Shown: positions 21,572 to 34,876, counted from the stretch's first letter. The stretch is DNA of 64,000 nt from Daedaleopsis sinensis (GCA_033807695.1 CM066310.1:3038001-3102000); one strand, 5' to 3'. Translations and numbers: made by a program. Notes: generated by a model from the sequence alone, not told the origin.

Positions 21572-24083
21572 ATGGCCCCGCTCAAAGCTTACGCTGGACT
21601 ATCTCGCAAACTCGTCCTTGGCATCGATGTTGGTACAACTTATTCTGGTGTCTCCTACTCTATCCTCGATCCCAGCGAAGTACCCAAAATCCTTGGGGTG
21701 ACTCGGTGCGTGTCCGAAATACGCGACGAGTCGTACCACTGACAGACCTGAGAAGATGGCCCGGTCAAGAGAAAGCCGGTGACACGAAGATTCCTTCCAT
21801 TCTGTACTATCGCCCGGACGGGACGGTGCACTCCGCCGGTGCTGAGGCCGCCATTCCCGGTATCGAACTGGAGGCCGAAGATGAGGATCTCTTTCTGGTA
21901 CAATGGTACGTTCGCACCCTACGACGAGCTCCATAGATTGTCGTTGACGATGTATCGTGCTGCAGGTTCAAGCTCCACCTGCGTCCCCAGCATCTCGACT
22001 CTGAAGAGGTCAATAGACGCGATCTCCCACCCCTACCTCCCGGGAAGACCGTGAAGCAGGTCTTCGCCGACTTCCTCCAATATTTATACGAGTGTGTGCG
22101 CAGACACATCTCAGACGCGCACGCGAACGGGGAGAGCCTGTGGAGCTCCCTCAAGGACAACATCGACTTCGTCCTCTCCCATCCAAACGGCTGGGAAGGC
22201 GCACAACAGAGCCAAATGCGCGAAGCCGCTGTCATGGCCGGACTCGTACCAGATACTGACGCGGCACTCACGAGAATACAGTTCGTAACAGAAGGAGAGG
22301 CTAGCTTGCACTTCTGCATACAGAGCGGGTTGACATCGGAGTCAGTAGAGGTAGGTGTGAGAGCACCCGGGCCCATTTGACAGTCTCGATTCACGCTCAT
22401 GATACATTCGCTTCGCGTGATAGACGGGGAAGAGCGTCATGATCATCGACGCTGGCGGAGGGACGGTCGATATCAGCAGCTACGCATTCGTGTCAACTAC
22501 TCCGCTGGTAGTCGAGGAAATCGCTGCGGCAGAATGTGAGCGTTTTCATCTCTTGTACATGCGGCCGAGGTTGCTGATATTCGGTCAGGTGTGATGCAAG
22601 GCTCGACAAGGGTCAATGTCAGGGCGGAGAAATTCCTGAATGGTGAGCAATGATTTCGGTTGCTTCATTTCTACTGACGACGTCTGACGATCGTTACCTC
22701 TTTATTAAACAGAGCGGTTGAAGAACTCAGCCTATGGAAACGACGAGGACATCAAGACCATGGTTGAGTACTTCGACAAGACCACCAAGCCGTTTTTCAA
22801 AGATGCGAACGAGACCACCTATATCAAATTCGGCTCTATGGGATGTAACGATCCGAAGGTGAAGATACGAAGAGGGCAGCTCCTCTTGACAGGGTATCGT
22901 CTTTCTTCCTGATCTGATACGGCATTGTGACAGCTCTTTCAATAGGCAGGAAATGGTGTCGTTCTTCCAACCTTCTCTGGATGGCATTGTCGCAGCTGTC
23001 CAACGTCAACGTCAGGCCGCGTCTCGCCCAGTCTCGGTAACGTATTTAATGACCCTGTCGGATCGTGACCGTTAATCCTGCTACATTACAGACCGTGTAC
23101 TTTGTCGGTGGATTTGCAGCTAGTCCATGGCTGCATGCAAACCTTCAGAGTATCATGGGTTCTCTAGGTCTGACACTTTGTCGGCCCGATACACAAACGT
23201 AAGCGTGGTTCGTTTTCATGAGTACTATCACTGTTGATCGCTCGTACAGCAACAAAGCTGTCTCGGAAGGCGCGGTGTCTTTCTATCTAGACCACTTCGT
23301 ATCCGCGCGGGTAATGAGGAGCACGTACGGTGTCACCTGTAACGTCGACTTCGACAAGTCAAACCCCGAGCACGTGGCTCGCGCCCGGGCGAGAGTCGTC
23401 CGACCATCAGGTCGGGTGGTTCTGCCGAACGCGTTTTCGTCGATTCTTACGAAGGTGCGCCAATATTCCGTGAACAGATCTTGGTAACACTACTTACGTG
23501 GATTTGTAGGGAACGCAAGTCCAAGAGAAGCAAGAGAAGTCCCGAAGCTACTTCAGGGAAGCACGCGAGCCTAGGATGCTCAACCGCATCGCGACGATGG
23601 TGATCGCTTACAAGGGCAACATCTCGGAGCCGCACTGGCAAGACATGGACCCAGGTACATTGAACATTGGGGCTGCATGTGAGCATAAGGCCCGATCGCT
23701 CACGGATTTCGTATCTCAGACTATTTCGTCCCTTTGTGCACTATCCATGCGGATACGTCTGCGGTCAAACGGACCCCGAGGGATGGACCAGACGGACAGT
23801 TCTTCGTGCAGGTGTACGACATTGTTCTGATATGCGGGTTGACAGAGCTAAAGGCGCAAATTAGCTGGACGGATAACGTGAGTAGATCTCGCTTCTACAT
23901 TGCTCGATCCACGCAAATTGACAGACATCGACGATCTCGTATCTCTTCATCAATGGCAGGGAGAAGAGAAAAGGTCTGTACGCTCGAATGTACACGAGAT
24001 GATGCGCAGACACTAATTTAGTTGACAGAGGTCCAGCAACTGTTGTATATGATGATGATCCAGAAGAACATCGCTGCCAGTAA
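21572..24083 (+). CDS. HSPA12-like Hsp70-family ATPase, copy 2
   Basis: Intact multi-exon gene of about 600 residues starting MAPLKAYAGLSRKLVLGIDV. ATPase signatures: DVGTTYSGVSYSI, IIDAGGGTVDISSYAF, YFVGGFAASPWLH. Further family landmarks are DFVLSHPNGWEG, TRVNVRAEKFL, RPDTQTNKAVSEGAVSFYLD and the C-terminal exon RGPATVVYDDDPEEHRCQ. Introns fall at the same places as in the other three copies. HSPA12-type proteins keep the Hsp70 nucleotide-binding fold but diverge in the substrate half, so a classical chaperone role cannot be assumed. Shares a promoter with the coiled-coil gene at 19642-21092. Confidence 0.87.
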
Positions 24084-24664
24084 TATTTACTAGCAGCAGT
24101 TGTCGTTGCATTCAACCATTGGTACTTGCGCTCCTAACATAATCTCTCAATACATCGTCGTCATCCATCCCCATATTCATATTACGGCAAGCAGCGATAT
24201 GCTCGTTGAAGTCGTGAACGTCGTTCACTATCTTCGTGCATGCCCGATTGTTTGAAAGCATTGCATACAGCATGTTCATTGCCACCAGTCCCCGCGTACG
24301 CTCGATACATGGTTGGACAAGTGCTCTTCAGGACTAGCTGGAGTCGCTGCAAGTCATTCGAAAGCGACCATCAAAGATACCCAGGGGTTGCGCCTGCGCC
24401 ACCTGTGTAGGTCCGTGATTAGTAGCCATAGCGAGGTTGTGGCCACTTCACATGCGCCGACGTTGTGAATACTTGCCTCTACACTTCGCGAGATTCACTT
24501 CAAGAGTCCTGAGGCAAGGCCAAGTCAAGATACGCCACCGATGAGATCTCTGACTCGAGTAGATAGCCGGCGCACTAGTAGCAATTATCGTTTCTCAAGT
24601 TAGTTCTTCCAGCAAATGATGTGGTATAACGTCACTCACATTTATCGACAACCCACTTGCTAAA
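24084..24664. other. Intergenic stretch between convergent 3' ends
   Basis: Between the stop of the ATPase at 24083 and the stop of the next coiled-coil gene at 24665. No exon, RNA gene or repeat supported. Confidence 0.45.
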
Positions 24665-26120
24665 TTATTCTCGTAGCTCCTCAAGCATGGTGTTGACCAC
24701 GACGATCGGTTCCCGCAACATCACTGTCTTCAGCCTTCCTCCGACGTCCTTGAGATTCTCCTCTCCGAATCCAGAATGTAGCACCTCCACCCTTCTCAGT
24801 CCCATCTGTATCGTGCCGATAACTGATGCGTCCTTAGCGACAGGTCTTCCGATCTCTTCCAACTTCATGAGGGATGGGTCAAACGGCCTTCCTGGCGGTA
24901 CCGCCTCTACGTGGAAGTCTCGCGAAAGTACGCGTCTGTGGGTGACTTCGCAGAATCGGCGAGCGAGTTGCGCGATCTCCTGGAACTCGGCATGTGCCAC
25001 TTCCTGTAACTCAGCTTTGACAGCGAGAGGTTGCCACGAGTCGGAGACTCCGCAGAGTGTCAGGATCATTGCGCTACGATCTAGAAGATCGTGCTCTGCG
25101 GCGGCTAGGGCCTGAGATGCATCATGGTTTACTGCGCAGCACGCTTGGATGTAGGTGTGAGATAGAGCTCGCCATTTTCCCGACACAGAGCGAGGTTCTA
25201 GAGAAGCTCAACGTTCAGTATAACATACCGTTCAGAGAGGTTGGTGTATGCGTACCGTTCGCCATCATGTGCTCATATCCACTTCGGAGCAGGTTCTGCT
25301 CGGACTCCGGATGGCCTTTGACTCTCCACATCTCACACCAGCTCGTTGCGAAAGCTACTATGAGCGATTGCAAAGACGTTTGGACGAGAGCGCCTTGGTG
25401 AACTTCCTTGTAGTCACCTGGAGATCGGAGACCGTTCAGCAGGTCGCGACCAAGGACCCTGGAAGACTCGAGGAGGGTGATGACTTGGTCTTTCATCTGC
25501 AGGCTATACTCCGCACTGCCGATACGCGATTGGAAATGGTCCGTGATTCTTGCCGACACTGAGTGGATGTTGACATTCAAAGTCTCGATGATGCGTATAA
25601 CCTCAGTATCTGTGATGTCGTCCACACTGGACAGATAAGTCTGCGCTTGGCGGAGCTCTGTAGTCCTTGTCTTGAGAAGTTCCTTCGTCGTTTGATGATT
25701 CTGCTGGGAGACTGATAGGGCCTGCTGAAGCTCATGAACTCGCGCCGTGGTGCGTTCCTGTACTTGGACCAGTGTTTTCCTTGTGCGGTCGTGCTGCTGG
25801 TGGAGTCTTCGCACCTTCTGACGGTTGGTCTGTTTTTCTACGCACAGCGTTTGCTCCAGCCAGTTGGCATACGCCCTGGACTCTCTCTCGCGCTGTCGCG
25901 TCCAATAAAGCTCTTTTTCCTTCTCGTGCAACTGGTTTCGGATGAAAGTCATCTCCTCTTGCAGTCTCCTGGAATGATTTGAAAGGTTGATGGTGGGTAT
26001 GTGGCTTTGTTCTCTCCGTCGAGGCTCCCTGGCTGGCTCCTGCGACAAGGAAGCTTGTTCGACAGTTGTTTCGCTAGTGGTGAAGAAAAGGGAGAGTACT
26101 CTGCGGGGCACGAAGTTCAT
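24665..26120 (-). CDS. Coiled-coil partner protein, copy 2 (pairs with ATPase at 26436)
   Basis: Two exons, about 460 residues, start at 26120 (MNFVPRRVLSLFFTTSETTV). Long coiled coil (EEMTFIRNQLHEKEKELYW, VRRLHQQHDRTRKTLVQVQE, NHQTTKELLKTRTTELRQAQ) leading into the shared segment YLSSVDDITDTEVIRIIETL. Exon 2 opens EPRSVSGKWRALSHTYIQ and ends TVLLREPIVVVNTMLEELRE. The phase-1 intron (after MMANG) is at the same place as in the other copies. The N-terminus is more basic and less clearly hydrophobic than in copies 1 and 3. Function unknown. Confidence 0.8.
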
Positions 26121-26435
26121 AGTAGTACTCAGTGAGTCTACTGGCTCAAACGTTGGAGGCAGCCGTAGACAGGTGGAGACTCGGATAGAGCTTAGCTTGG
26201 GGATCCTAGTGCTTCAACATGGACAAGTTGTCGGTCGGTTGTGCGTTTATTATGGTGTATTTGCTCACGGTCACTGGCAGTGGAAGACGACCCTGAGTCC
26301 TAGTATTAGCTAGCAAGATCTCAGGGCTGCAATGTTTGCCAAACAACTTCGAGTCATATATAACGCTAGATAGGACCAGATTCATTGGAACCTACACACA
26401 TTAATATTGCTGTCGCCCCCTTTTCTACCCTCGTT
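26121..26435. promoter_or_regulatory. Shared divergent promoter, pair 2
   Basis: 315 bp between the two ATGs, the shortest of the three. A TATATAA box at 26357-26363 faces the ATPase gene, 73 bp before its ATG. Confidence 0.65.
26357..26363 (+). promoter_or_regulatory. TATA box of ATPase copy 3
   Basis: TATATAA at a normal distance (73 bp) from the ATG at 26436. Confidence 0.55.
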
Positions 26436-28987
26436 ATGCCTGTTTTCCAGCCCTACAGAGGGGTGATTCGCACACTGGTTCTCGGATTCGATGTGGGCAC
26501 GACATATTCTGGGGTCTCGTATGCTATTCTTGATCCAGGGGAGATACCTAGCATTCATGGGGTTACGCGGTGAATACTGTCATGATTCTGCTCTTCAAGG
26601 CTAGCGAGGCTTCAACGATTGCTCATTGTCTCCCTCCTCAGCTTTCCGGGTCAAGAAAACGCTGCGGGCGACTCCAAGATACCGTCAATAATCTACTACC
26701 GACCAGACGGGACTGTGCATTCAATTGGTGCAGAAACAACACGTCCCGGCATTGAGCTTGAAGTGGAGGATGAGCATCTGATACTTGTTGAATGGTAAGT
26801 ACGTCTCACTCGTTTACTGTTGAGATGACATAAGAACAGCAATGATAGGTTCAAATTCCACCTCTTCCCTAACCGGATGAGCTCAGAGCACCTGAAGCAA
26901 CGGGACCTGCCTCCCCTACCCTCTGGAAAAACCGTACTCGATGTCTTTTCTGACTTCCTCCGATATCTGCTCTCTTGTTCACGTCGCTTCATATGTGAAA
27001 CACACGTCAATGGCGATGCGTTGTGGGTATCCATGGAGGACAGAATTGACTTTGTCTTATCCCATCCCAACGGATGGGAAGGACTACAACAAGAGAAGAT
27101 GCGCCAGGTAGCAGTGATGGCCGGACTCGTTCCAAACAATGTTGTCGGACATAAGCGCGTACATTTTGTCACGGAAGGAGAAGCTAGTCTGAGTTTCTGC
27201 ATTCAAAGCGGATTGACGAGCGAGACTCTGCGGGTAGGTCTTGGTTTGAAGTGGCGACCATCACTAACTTATAACCCTTCATATACAGGATGGTAAAAGT
27301 GTCATGATCGTCGATGCAGGTGGAGGAACCATAGACGTCAGTAGCTACGTTTATTTGTCGACCTCTCCAGTATCTGTGGAAGAGGCCACGGTTTCGGACT
27401 GTGAGTGATGCTATTTAATCTCAACTTCTCACAAGCACTCATCCGTGTCTCGTTCATTGACAGGTATCCTGCAAGGGTCTACTTTTGTAACTCGTCGGGC
27501 GGAGCAATTGCTGAGAGGTCTGTTAATTTGCAAGCCTCAAACCTGACCACTACCCGACGTTGATCATATTATCTCAGTCCGCCTTCACCATTCGCAATAC
27601 AACAACGAAGACGATATCAGATACATGCTGAAGTACTTTGACTCACACGCAAAGCCGGTTTTCAAGGACGACAAAGAGGTGTCGTACATCAAGTTCGGAG
27701 CAATGAATTGCAACGATTACGCTGCCAACATCCGTCGCGGACAACTTGTGTTAACAGGGTGTGTAAAGCGGTCTTTCTTGATTTGAATACATCTCATCAC
27801 CTTTCGTCAGATCCGAGATGGCGTCTTTCTTCAAGCCTTCTGTAGACGCAATTGTCAGTATAGTGAAGAAGCAGCGCGCTGGCGCTTCTCACAAGGGAAA
27901 AGTATCTGTGCGTATCTGAGTCACCATGAAATGGTGGTTCGACTAATTGACATGCATGAGTCAGACTATCTTCCTCGTCGGTGGATATGCTGCAAGCCCT
28001 TGGCTTTACACCTCTTTGAAGTCCAAGTTGAACAAACTTGGGTTCACTCTGTACCGCCCTGATTCTCACACGTAAGCAATTCAGCGAAGCCTGAGAGACA
28101 GCGGGTGTCCTGTTGACTGATGTCACAACAGGAATAAGGCCGTTGCAAATGGAGCGGTGGCCTACTACATCGAACATTTTGTATCTGTCCGGATTGCGAA
28201 AGTTACATACGGTATTGAGATCGTAGTCGACTACGACCCCATGAATCCGGAGCACTATGCGCGGCGTCACCAAAGATATGCTCGGCCAAGTGGCCGTGTC
28301 GTTCTCCCGAACGGTTTCTCCACAATCCTGAAAGTGGTGAGAATTCAGTATTTTAATGACTCTTCATATCAATTTTCTACGGAAGCTGATCATCACGCGT
28401 ACTAAATCTACAACAGGGAACCAGTGTAAGGGTGAACGAGGAAATATCTCAACCGTACACCCAAGAGGCGCGTGAATCTCGGATGCTCAATCATATTAGC
28501 TCCGAGATACTCTGCTACAGAGGCCGTATACCGGGCTATAATCCGAGATGGATCGACGTAGACCCAGGTGAGATTCCGATATCTTACAGCACCTCACTCA
28601 ACTCATAAATTGTTGAACACAGAGCTATATACTCCGTTGTGTACGATTCAGGCAGATACGTCACAAGTTTACAGGCGGGCCAAGCATGGACCAAATGGCA
28701 TCTACTATGTTCAGGAGTTCAAGATAGTCCTGTTTTATGGCATGACTGAGCTTCGCGCACAGCTCAGCTGGATAGAGAAAGTAAGTCACTATAGCAGTGA
28801 TTGATATGATATATGATCATGGCCGTAGTAACGTACTGGATATTGTCACAGGGCGTTGAGAAGCGGTGCGGATCTAATGGTGTAGCGGCCGACGTGTTCA
28901 TAATGCTTACGCCTGGTTCTTTCGCTGCTTTACAGTGGACCTGCTAGGATTGTTTACGACAACGACCTTGACATTTCCCGAGTGTAA
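26436..28987 (+). CDS. HSPA12-like Hsp70-family ATPase, copy 3
   Basis: Intact multi-exon gene. The start MPVFQPYRGVIRTLVLGFDV at 26436 is chosen because copy 4 begins MPSLQPYKGTVRKLVLGIDV at the same place. ATPase signatures: DVGTTYSGVSYAI, IVDAGGGTIDVSSYVYL, FLVGGYAASPWLYTSL. Shared landmarks: DFVLSHPNGWEGLQQEKM, SHTNKAVANGAVAYYIEHF, KVTYGIEIVVDY, and the tail exon RGPARIVYDNDLDISRV ending at 28987. It resembles copy 4 more than copies 1 and 2 in the N-terminal exon and tail. Two residues differ in the second phosphate loop (Ile for Val). Paired with the coiled-coil gene at 24665-26120. Confidence 0.87.
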
Positions 28988-29395
28988 TCGGATTTTCAAC
29001 AAGAACTCAAGCCGTTCAGTCAAAGGAGACCTGATCAAGCAAGCGTTCAACGTTAAGTGGCAGCGTCTTCGTTGGTTTTGCGGATCTACCAGCATGAGCC
29101 GAGATTTTCTTTCATTTCCTGGCCAGGGGTATAGTATGTCAGGGAACTCGAACGTGTACAAGGTAGGTAAACCGCTCTGTCTTATCATGCTGTAACCCTC
29201 ACAGCGTTTCCAATCCGGCAGTCTCAAAGGTTCGGGCTGCCTGCCAATAGATATAGATCGTACCAAGCTTGTAGAATCCGAGGATCAAGTCAATCATGAG
29301 CAACCTCGAGCAGTACACATAGGGTCATCGTAGCATAAGCATTAAACAGTACACGGTGAGGTACAGTACATGCGGTCAGAAGTCCTATAGTCCGA
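28988..29395. other. Intergenic stretch between convergent 3' ends
   Basis: No supported gene. An 87-codon plus-strand frame from 28935 overlaps the last exon of the ATPase in another frame and is treated as chance. Confidence 0.4.
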
Positions 29396-30786
29396 TCATG
29401 TGGACGGCCCAGCCGTCGACGGGCTAGCATCCTCCTCGTCGACAAGTCCGAGCTCGTACACGATCGTGTCAAGTACGACCTTCGGTCTCAGCAACATCGT
29501 CGTCACCACCCCATCCTCCCCCGCTTCCCCTCCCTCATCCACGTCCACTTTCCGCGAACGACGGAGGCCGAGATCAGCCGTCGAGAGGACGCGTGGAATG
29601 ATCCCCGGAGGGCCCGGAGAGGCGATCTCGCCGTTGTAGATGTCCTCCATCTGCTCCGCGTCGTAGACCTCGTCGATGCGCACGACGAGCACCTCGTAGT
29701 CGCAGCTGACGACCTCCTCCCCGATCATCCGCTGCAGGTCGAGCGCGGTGCGGACGATGGTTTCGAGGTGCTGGAAGTACTCCGCGTGCACCTCGTCTGC
29801 GGTCACCGCCCCGCCCGCGACGGCAAGCAGGTCCGCGATGCGCTCGGCGAGCTGGTGCGCGAAGCCCGCGGCGAGGTCGCGGCCGTTATACAGGCGCTGC
29901 TTCGAGTACTTGCGTGCATGCGCGCGCCATTGCGCGCACGCGAGCTGGGACTCTAGAAGCACCGTGGCGGTGAGTATGGCATGCATGCTCGTCAGATGAC
30001 GGAGCCAAGACGCGTACCTGAGCGACGCATCTGCTTGTACACCCCTGTGAACACGGACTTGCTCTGGTGCTGGAAGTCCCACGCGGACGCGATCTCCGCG
30101 GCGAAGCCGACCATGTCGGCCTTGAGCGCGATGTCGATGAGGATGGGGTCGTCCTGGTGGTGGATGGACTCGAGCAGCTCGGCCATGACGGGCCCGACGG
30201 CCTCGCGCGCGCGTTCGAAAGCGTGCGTGACCCGCTCTGGATCGGGCGACTCCGCGACACGGAAGGCGTTCGTCACTTGGGACGCAACCTCGGAGATCTC
30301 GAAGTTCAAAGTCCGGACCATGTGCAAGACGACATCATCGACCGACCCAATCGTCGATCGCACGTCCGGAGCAGGCTCCGCGGGCAGGTTAGCTGCGTCA
30401 CTCGCCTCCCGCGATCCGTGCTCGAGGGTGAGACGCGTCTGTAGATCGCGAATCTGCTCGCGGCGGGCCGCCAGCTCCTCGTCCTTCTCCTGCAGGGCCA
30501 CGTCCTTCTTCTTCAGCTCGCGCCGTGCCAGGCCCTCCATCCGCCACCAGAACTCGGCCTCTTCCCGCCTCTTCTCTGTCGCGTTCGACGCGCTGTTCTG
30601 CACCGCCACCACTTGCTCCAGTAACCTCTCGCGTTCCGCCCTCGCGTCGTCCACTGACTCCTTGAGCTGCGCGTTCTGCTTGCGCATCCGGTGCGCGATC
30701 ACGCCGGCGTAGCCAATCGTTGTGATGACGAGCGCGAGCTTGCACGCGACCGCCGCGAAGGAGACGAAGGAGCGCGAGGGAGACAT
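29396..30786 (-). CDS. Coiled-coil partner protein, copy 3 (orphan, no adjacent ATPase)
   Basis: Two exons, about 460 residues, start at 30786 (MSPSRSFVSFAAVACKLALV), with a clear single transmembrane segment LALVITTIGYAGVIAH followed by basic residues, then a coiled coil (KQNAQLKESVDDARAERERL, ELKKKDVALQEKDEELAARR) and the shared segment (SVDDVVLHMVRTLNFEISEV). Exon 2 opens ESQLACAQWRAHARKYSKQ and includes GEEVVSCDYEVLVVRIDEV and TTMLLRPKVVLDTIVYELG; the tail is Ser/Pro-rich. The same phase-1 intron is present. An upstream in-frame ATG at 30915 would add a proline-rich leader. GC is higher than in copies 1 and 2. Unlike the others it has no divergent ATPase gene upstream. Confidence 0.78.
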
Positions 30787-32346
30787 AGTCGCGATGGAAT
30801 GATGAGGGATCGGAGGTTGTGGCGCGTTCAGTGTGGAGGATGTTCCATTAGAGATGCCAGAAGGGAGGGAGAGGGATGGACCGTGCTGCGGCTCAGACAT
30901 ATGGTGGGCGGACACGCGTCCTCCGCCCCGTCTGCAGTGCCTCCGTCAAAATAGCGCGCGGGGCGGCGTGCATGCCGCCTGTTGATGGGCACGGAGACCG
31001 AAGACGCACGCACCGCTCGGCCTACGACGAGCTGGAGCTCGCGACGGCAGCGTTTGGGAGCGGAAAGAGCGGGCACGACGCGGATGCCGGTTGATGGATT
31101 GGAAGAGGCCGTGGTCCAAAGGTGCCTTCTAGAGGCAGGATCCTGTGTGAGATTCCGTTTTAGCGTTGAGAATGGCACGGACATGCGCACCCCTTAAGTT
31201 ACGACGCCCTAGATGATGTCTCAGCCCATGAGGTGTGGGCGCGGGTCAAGCGAGCACCTCCACGCTCTTCAGTGCTCGTGCCCGTCGGAACGGTCAACCG
31301 GTATCCGTTGAGCCTAAGCATAGAGTACACGCGGCTGCAGCGTGGTGCACTGGCGCTGTGGGAGCACTGTCTGAAAAGACATCTAATGCGTACAGAAGGT
31401 CTCGGTAGTGTCAACCGTGTGCGTTACGATGGCATATCGAGGGTAACAGTCTGCGGAAGAGTAAGAAGTTGATACAAATCAATTCGACGACTGATCATAT
31501 GGGCGCCCGAGTCCCAGTTGAACACAATACGTACTCGACTATTGGTATCTCGTATGTCTTCCTGTATCACATCTTGATCGAAAGAATGCGTGTACCTATG
31601 TGTAGCAAGCTGCAAGCTGCTAAACTTGAATTGTCGGACGCGAAGTCTTCAACGGACGGCGGCCGCCAGCTTCAACCGAGGCACCGGAACTTCAGTATAC
31701 CAGGCTGCGTCACGGACGGCGATAAGTGGCTCACTCACCTGTACATAGTCCGACTTGGAGAGCTGAGGAGTCGACCCGACAAGGGTGTCGAAAGCCGAGG
31801 CTGGTGACCGGCGGCGTCCGAGCAAGTGGTACTATTTGTCGTTGTTTGGACTCGGTACTTACTGCGCAGCGGTGAATTGAGGCTGGGTGGACCAGGCCTC
31901 TATCCTACACTTGCTTCCAACCTGGACCAGCTCGTACGGCAGGAGAACCGACGCTCTAGCCGTAGAGACTCACAACGCCTCAGCTCTCAGAGTCTAGCCT
32001 TGTGACTCATGGGCCGAACCTCCAAACGAAGGACAGCATTTGGGAGAATGTGTAGATCTAGACCGACCCAGCGGACGGCGTTCACCTGAAGACTTCTGGG
32101 CACCCCACTGAATCACGGGCACCCAAATGGATGTTCGCGAGAGATCATGGTCTAGACAACGATCAGTGTATTTTCTTCAGAATGCCGCTCAACACCATAT
32201 GCAGACACACGCCATGTTGCGAATGATAGATAGTCTGGACGACGGTCTGTATTGTGAGCATTCCCCACGTGCAAGCATATGAACCCATTCAGTTGCGAAG
32301 AGAATCGCAGGAGCGACGGGCGTGGAGATGCTCAGAGCAGTCGCCG
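30787..32346. other. 1.56 kb gene-free stretch where a partner ATPase would be expected
   Basis: By analogy with the other pairs an ATPase gene should start at about 31.1-31.3 kb on the plus strand. I find none of its signatures (DVGTTYSG, DAGGGTVD, SHPNGWEG) in any frame, nor any other supported exon. Confidence 0.55.
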
Positions 32347-34876
32347 TTACTGAGAGACCTCGAGGTCATCGTCATAAACGATCTTCGCCGGTCCACTGCG
32401 AAAGGTTGGTCAAAACGGCGACCCTACCATGATACGAGTAACGCTACTCACCGCTTCTCCACTCCCTGTACCGTCGGCGATAGTTTGAGCGACATGAACA
32501 GCGTGATCATATCACACACTCACGTTCTGGACCCAACTTAGCTGAGCCTGGAGCTCCGTCATGCCGCAAAGCAAGATGATCTTGAACTCTTGGATGTAGT
32601 AGAGGCCCTGAGCGCCGCTATGAACTTGATACGACACTTTCGACGTGTCGGCGGACACGGTGCACAGTGGCGTGAACAATTCTTCAAAGCATCGTTTTAT
32701 CAGGCAGCGAAGGGTTATCTGACGTCCAGAGCATGATACGTACCCGTGTCAGCATCGAACCAATGCGGGTCGGACTGGCTTCCTCGATAGCATAACACGT
32801 CTTGGATGATGTTGCGGAGCGTCTTGGGGTCTCGAGCCTCGATGGTATACAGTTGCGAGATCTCCTCGTTCTCACGCACGCGGGTCCCCTATGGCGGCAA
32901 TGATCATTAACTGGATCAGCGAGCGGAAGCGGCCATGAACAAGCCGACAGCTGACCTTTTTCAATATGGAGGAGTAGCCGCCTTTAATCATGTTGCGTCC
33001 CGACGGGCGAACGAACAGAGTCCCGCGGCGCAGGTAGTGCTCGGGGTCGTTCGCCTTGTAGTCCACGACAACCTCAATACCATACGTCATCTTCATGACG
33101 CGCGCGGAGACGAAGTGCTCGAGGTAGTGGCAGACTGCGCCGTGCGCAACTGCTTTATTCCTGTGCCGCAACCACAAATTGTGAGCTTCGACACGGCGAG
33201 CGACTCTGTAACACGGAGAGGCACTCACGAGTGCGAATCCGGACGGCAGAGGTTCAGGCCGAGTTGGCCGAGCTTGTTCTTGAGGTTGCCGTAGAGCCAC
33301 GGGTTGGCCGCGAAGCCGCCAACCAGGAAGACAGTCTACAATCGCCAAGGTTACTCGACGTGAGGACGAAGAAGCAAGGGAGACAAGAACGACGATTGAC
33401 GTACCATATTGACTTGAGAGCGGATCACGGCCTGGCGCTGCTTCTGCACGACGCTGACAATCGCATCGAGCGACGGCTGGAAGAACGCTGCCATCTCGGA
33501 CCTGGGGGAACAGTCAGCCGGACGGGGCACGATATGTGCATGCTGCAGCGGACATACCCCGATAGCACGAGCTGCCCGCGTTTGATCTTCACCGCAGCGT
33601 CGTTGCAGCTCATCGCCCCAAATCTGATGTACGAGGGCTCCTTCTCGTCCTTGAATACCGGTTTAGTCGCTTGATTGAAGTATTCTAACATAGTCTTTAC
33701 GTCCTCATCGTTCCCGTACGCCGAGTTCGCGAGGCGCGCTGACATGAAATAGTCTCAATAAGTGTACGACGAAGATGTCGCAAACAAAGGCGGCTAACCT
33801 TTCAGAAACTGCTCGGCACGCACGTTCACTCGAGTCGAGCCCTGTAGGATACCTACAAGGGCAGCTAAGCTACAGAACTCGAGTATGATAGATGGGCGAG
33901 AGAACTTACAATCCGGAGAGGTAACTTCTTCGACCGAGACAGGGGCCGTAGATAGGAACGTGTAGCTACTGACGTCGACCGTCCCACCTCCAGCGTCAAC
34001 TATCATCACACTCTGTCCGTTCTAGCGTGAGGATCAGCATCATACCCGACGTGGTCGTCAGAAGCGAAAGACGCACCCGGATAGTTTCAGTCGTCAACCC
34101 GCCCTGGATGCAAAAGTTCAAGCTCGCCTCGCCCTCGGTGACAAAGTGAACCTTGTCGTGGCCGAGACAAGTGTCCGAAACGAGCCCGCCTTTGACGGCA
34201 GCTTGGCGCATTCTGCCCTGCTGGAGACCCTCCCAGCCGTTCGGATGAGAAAGCACGAACTCGATCCTGTCTTGGAGGGAGTCCCAGAGACTGTCACCAT
34301 TGGCATGTGTCTCGCGTATGTAAGTCTTCGCGCAGGCAAAGAGGTACCTCAGAAAGTCCGCGAAGACGTCGACGATGTCCTTGCCAGACGGGAGCGGTGG
34401 AAGGTCGCGCCGCTTGAGTTCGTTAGAGTCGAGTCGCTCGGGACGGAGGTGCAGTTTGAACCTTGAGAGGAGAGCGGTGTTGTCAGACACCAGTAGGACG
34501 TATCGGGATGTAATCCAAAGTCAACGTACCACTCTACGAAGATCAACTCATGGTCCTCAGCTTCGAACTCCATACCAGGAGCGGCAGCCTCGGCTCCGGC
34601 AGAGTGGACTGTGCCGTCTGGACGATAGTATAAGATGGAGGGGATTTTTGAATCTCCCGCGTGGGCCTCTTGCCCCGGAAATCTGAATGACCGAGCGAGT
34701 CAGTTACTGGCAGAGGGCGACCGCACATGCGGACTCTCGTACCTCGTCACCCCATGGATTTTCGGGGGCTCCCCGGGGTCGAGGATCGCATAGGCGATAC
34801 CGGAGTACGTGGTACCGACGTCGATGCCCAGAACGAGCTTGCGAACGGTACCTTTGTATGGTTGCAAGGACGGCAT
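32347..34876 (-). CDS. HSPA12-like Hsp70-family ATPase, copy 4
   Basis: Intact multi-exon gene in reversed orientation, start MPSLQPYKGTVRKLVLGIDV at 34876. ATPase signatures: DVGTTYSGIAYAILD, IVDAGGGTVDVSSYTFL, VFLVGGFAANPWLYGNL. Landmarks: EFVLSHPNGWEGLQQGRM, GSTRVNVRAEQFLK, NKAVAHGAVCHYLEHF, MKMTYGIEVVVDY, and the tail exon RGPAKIVYDDDLEVSQ ending at 32347. Intron positions match copies 1-3. Divergent from the coiled-coil gene at 35332, so the pair is an inverted copy of the module. Codon usage is GC-richer than copy 3, similar to its partner. Confidence 0.87.

Noticed and set aside
24084..24664. Possible RNA genes or CRISPR-like arrays in the intergenic gaps
   Set aside because: No regularly spaced repeat and no tRNA-like cloverleaf could be recognised by eye anywhere in the window.
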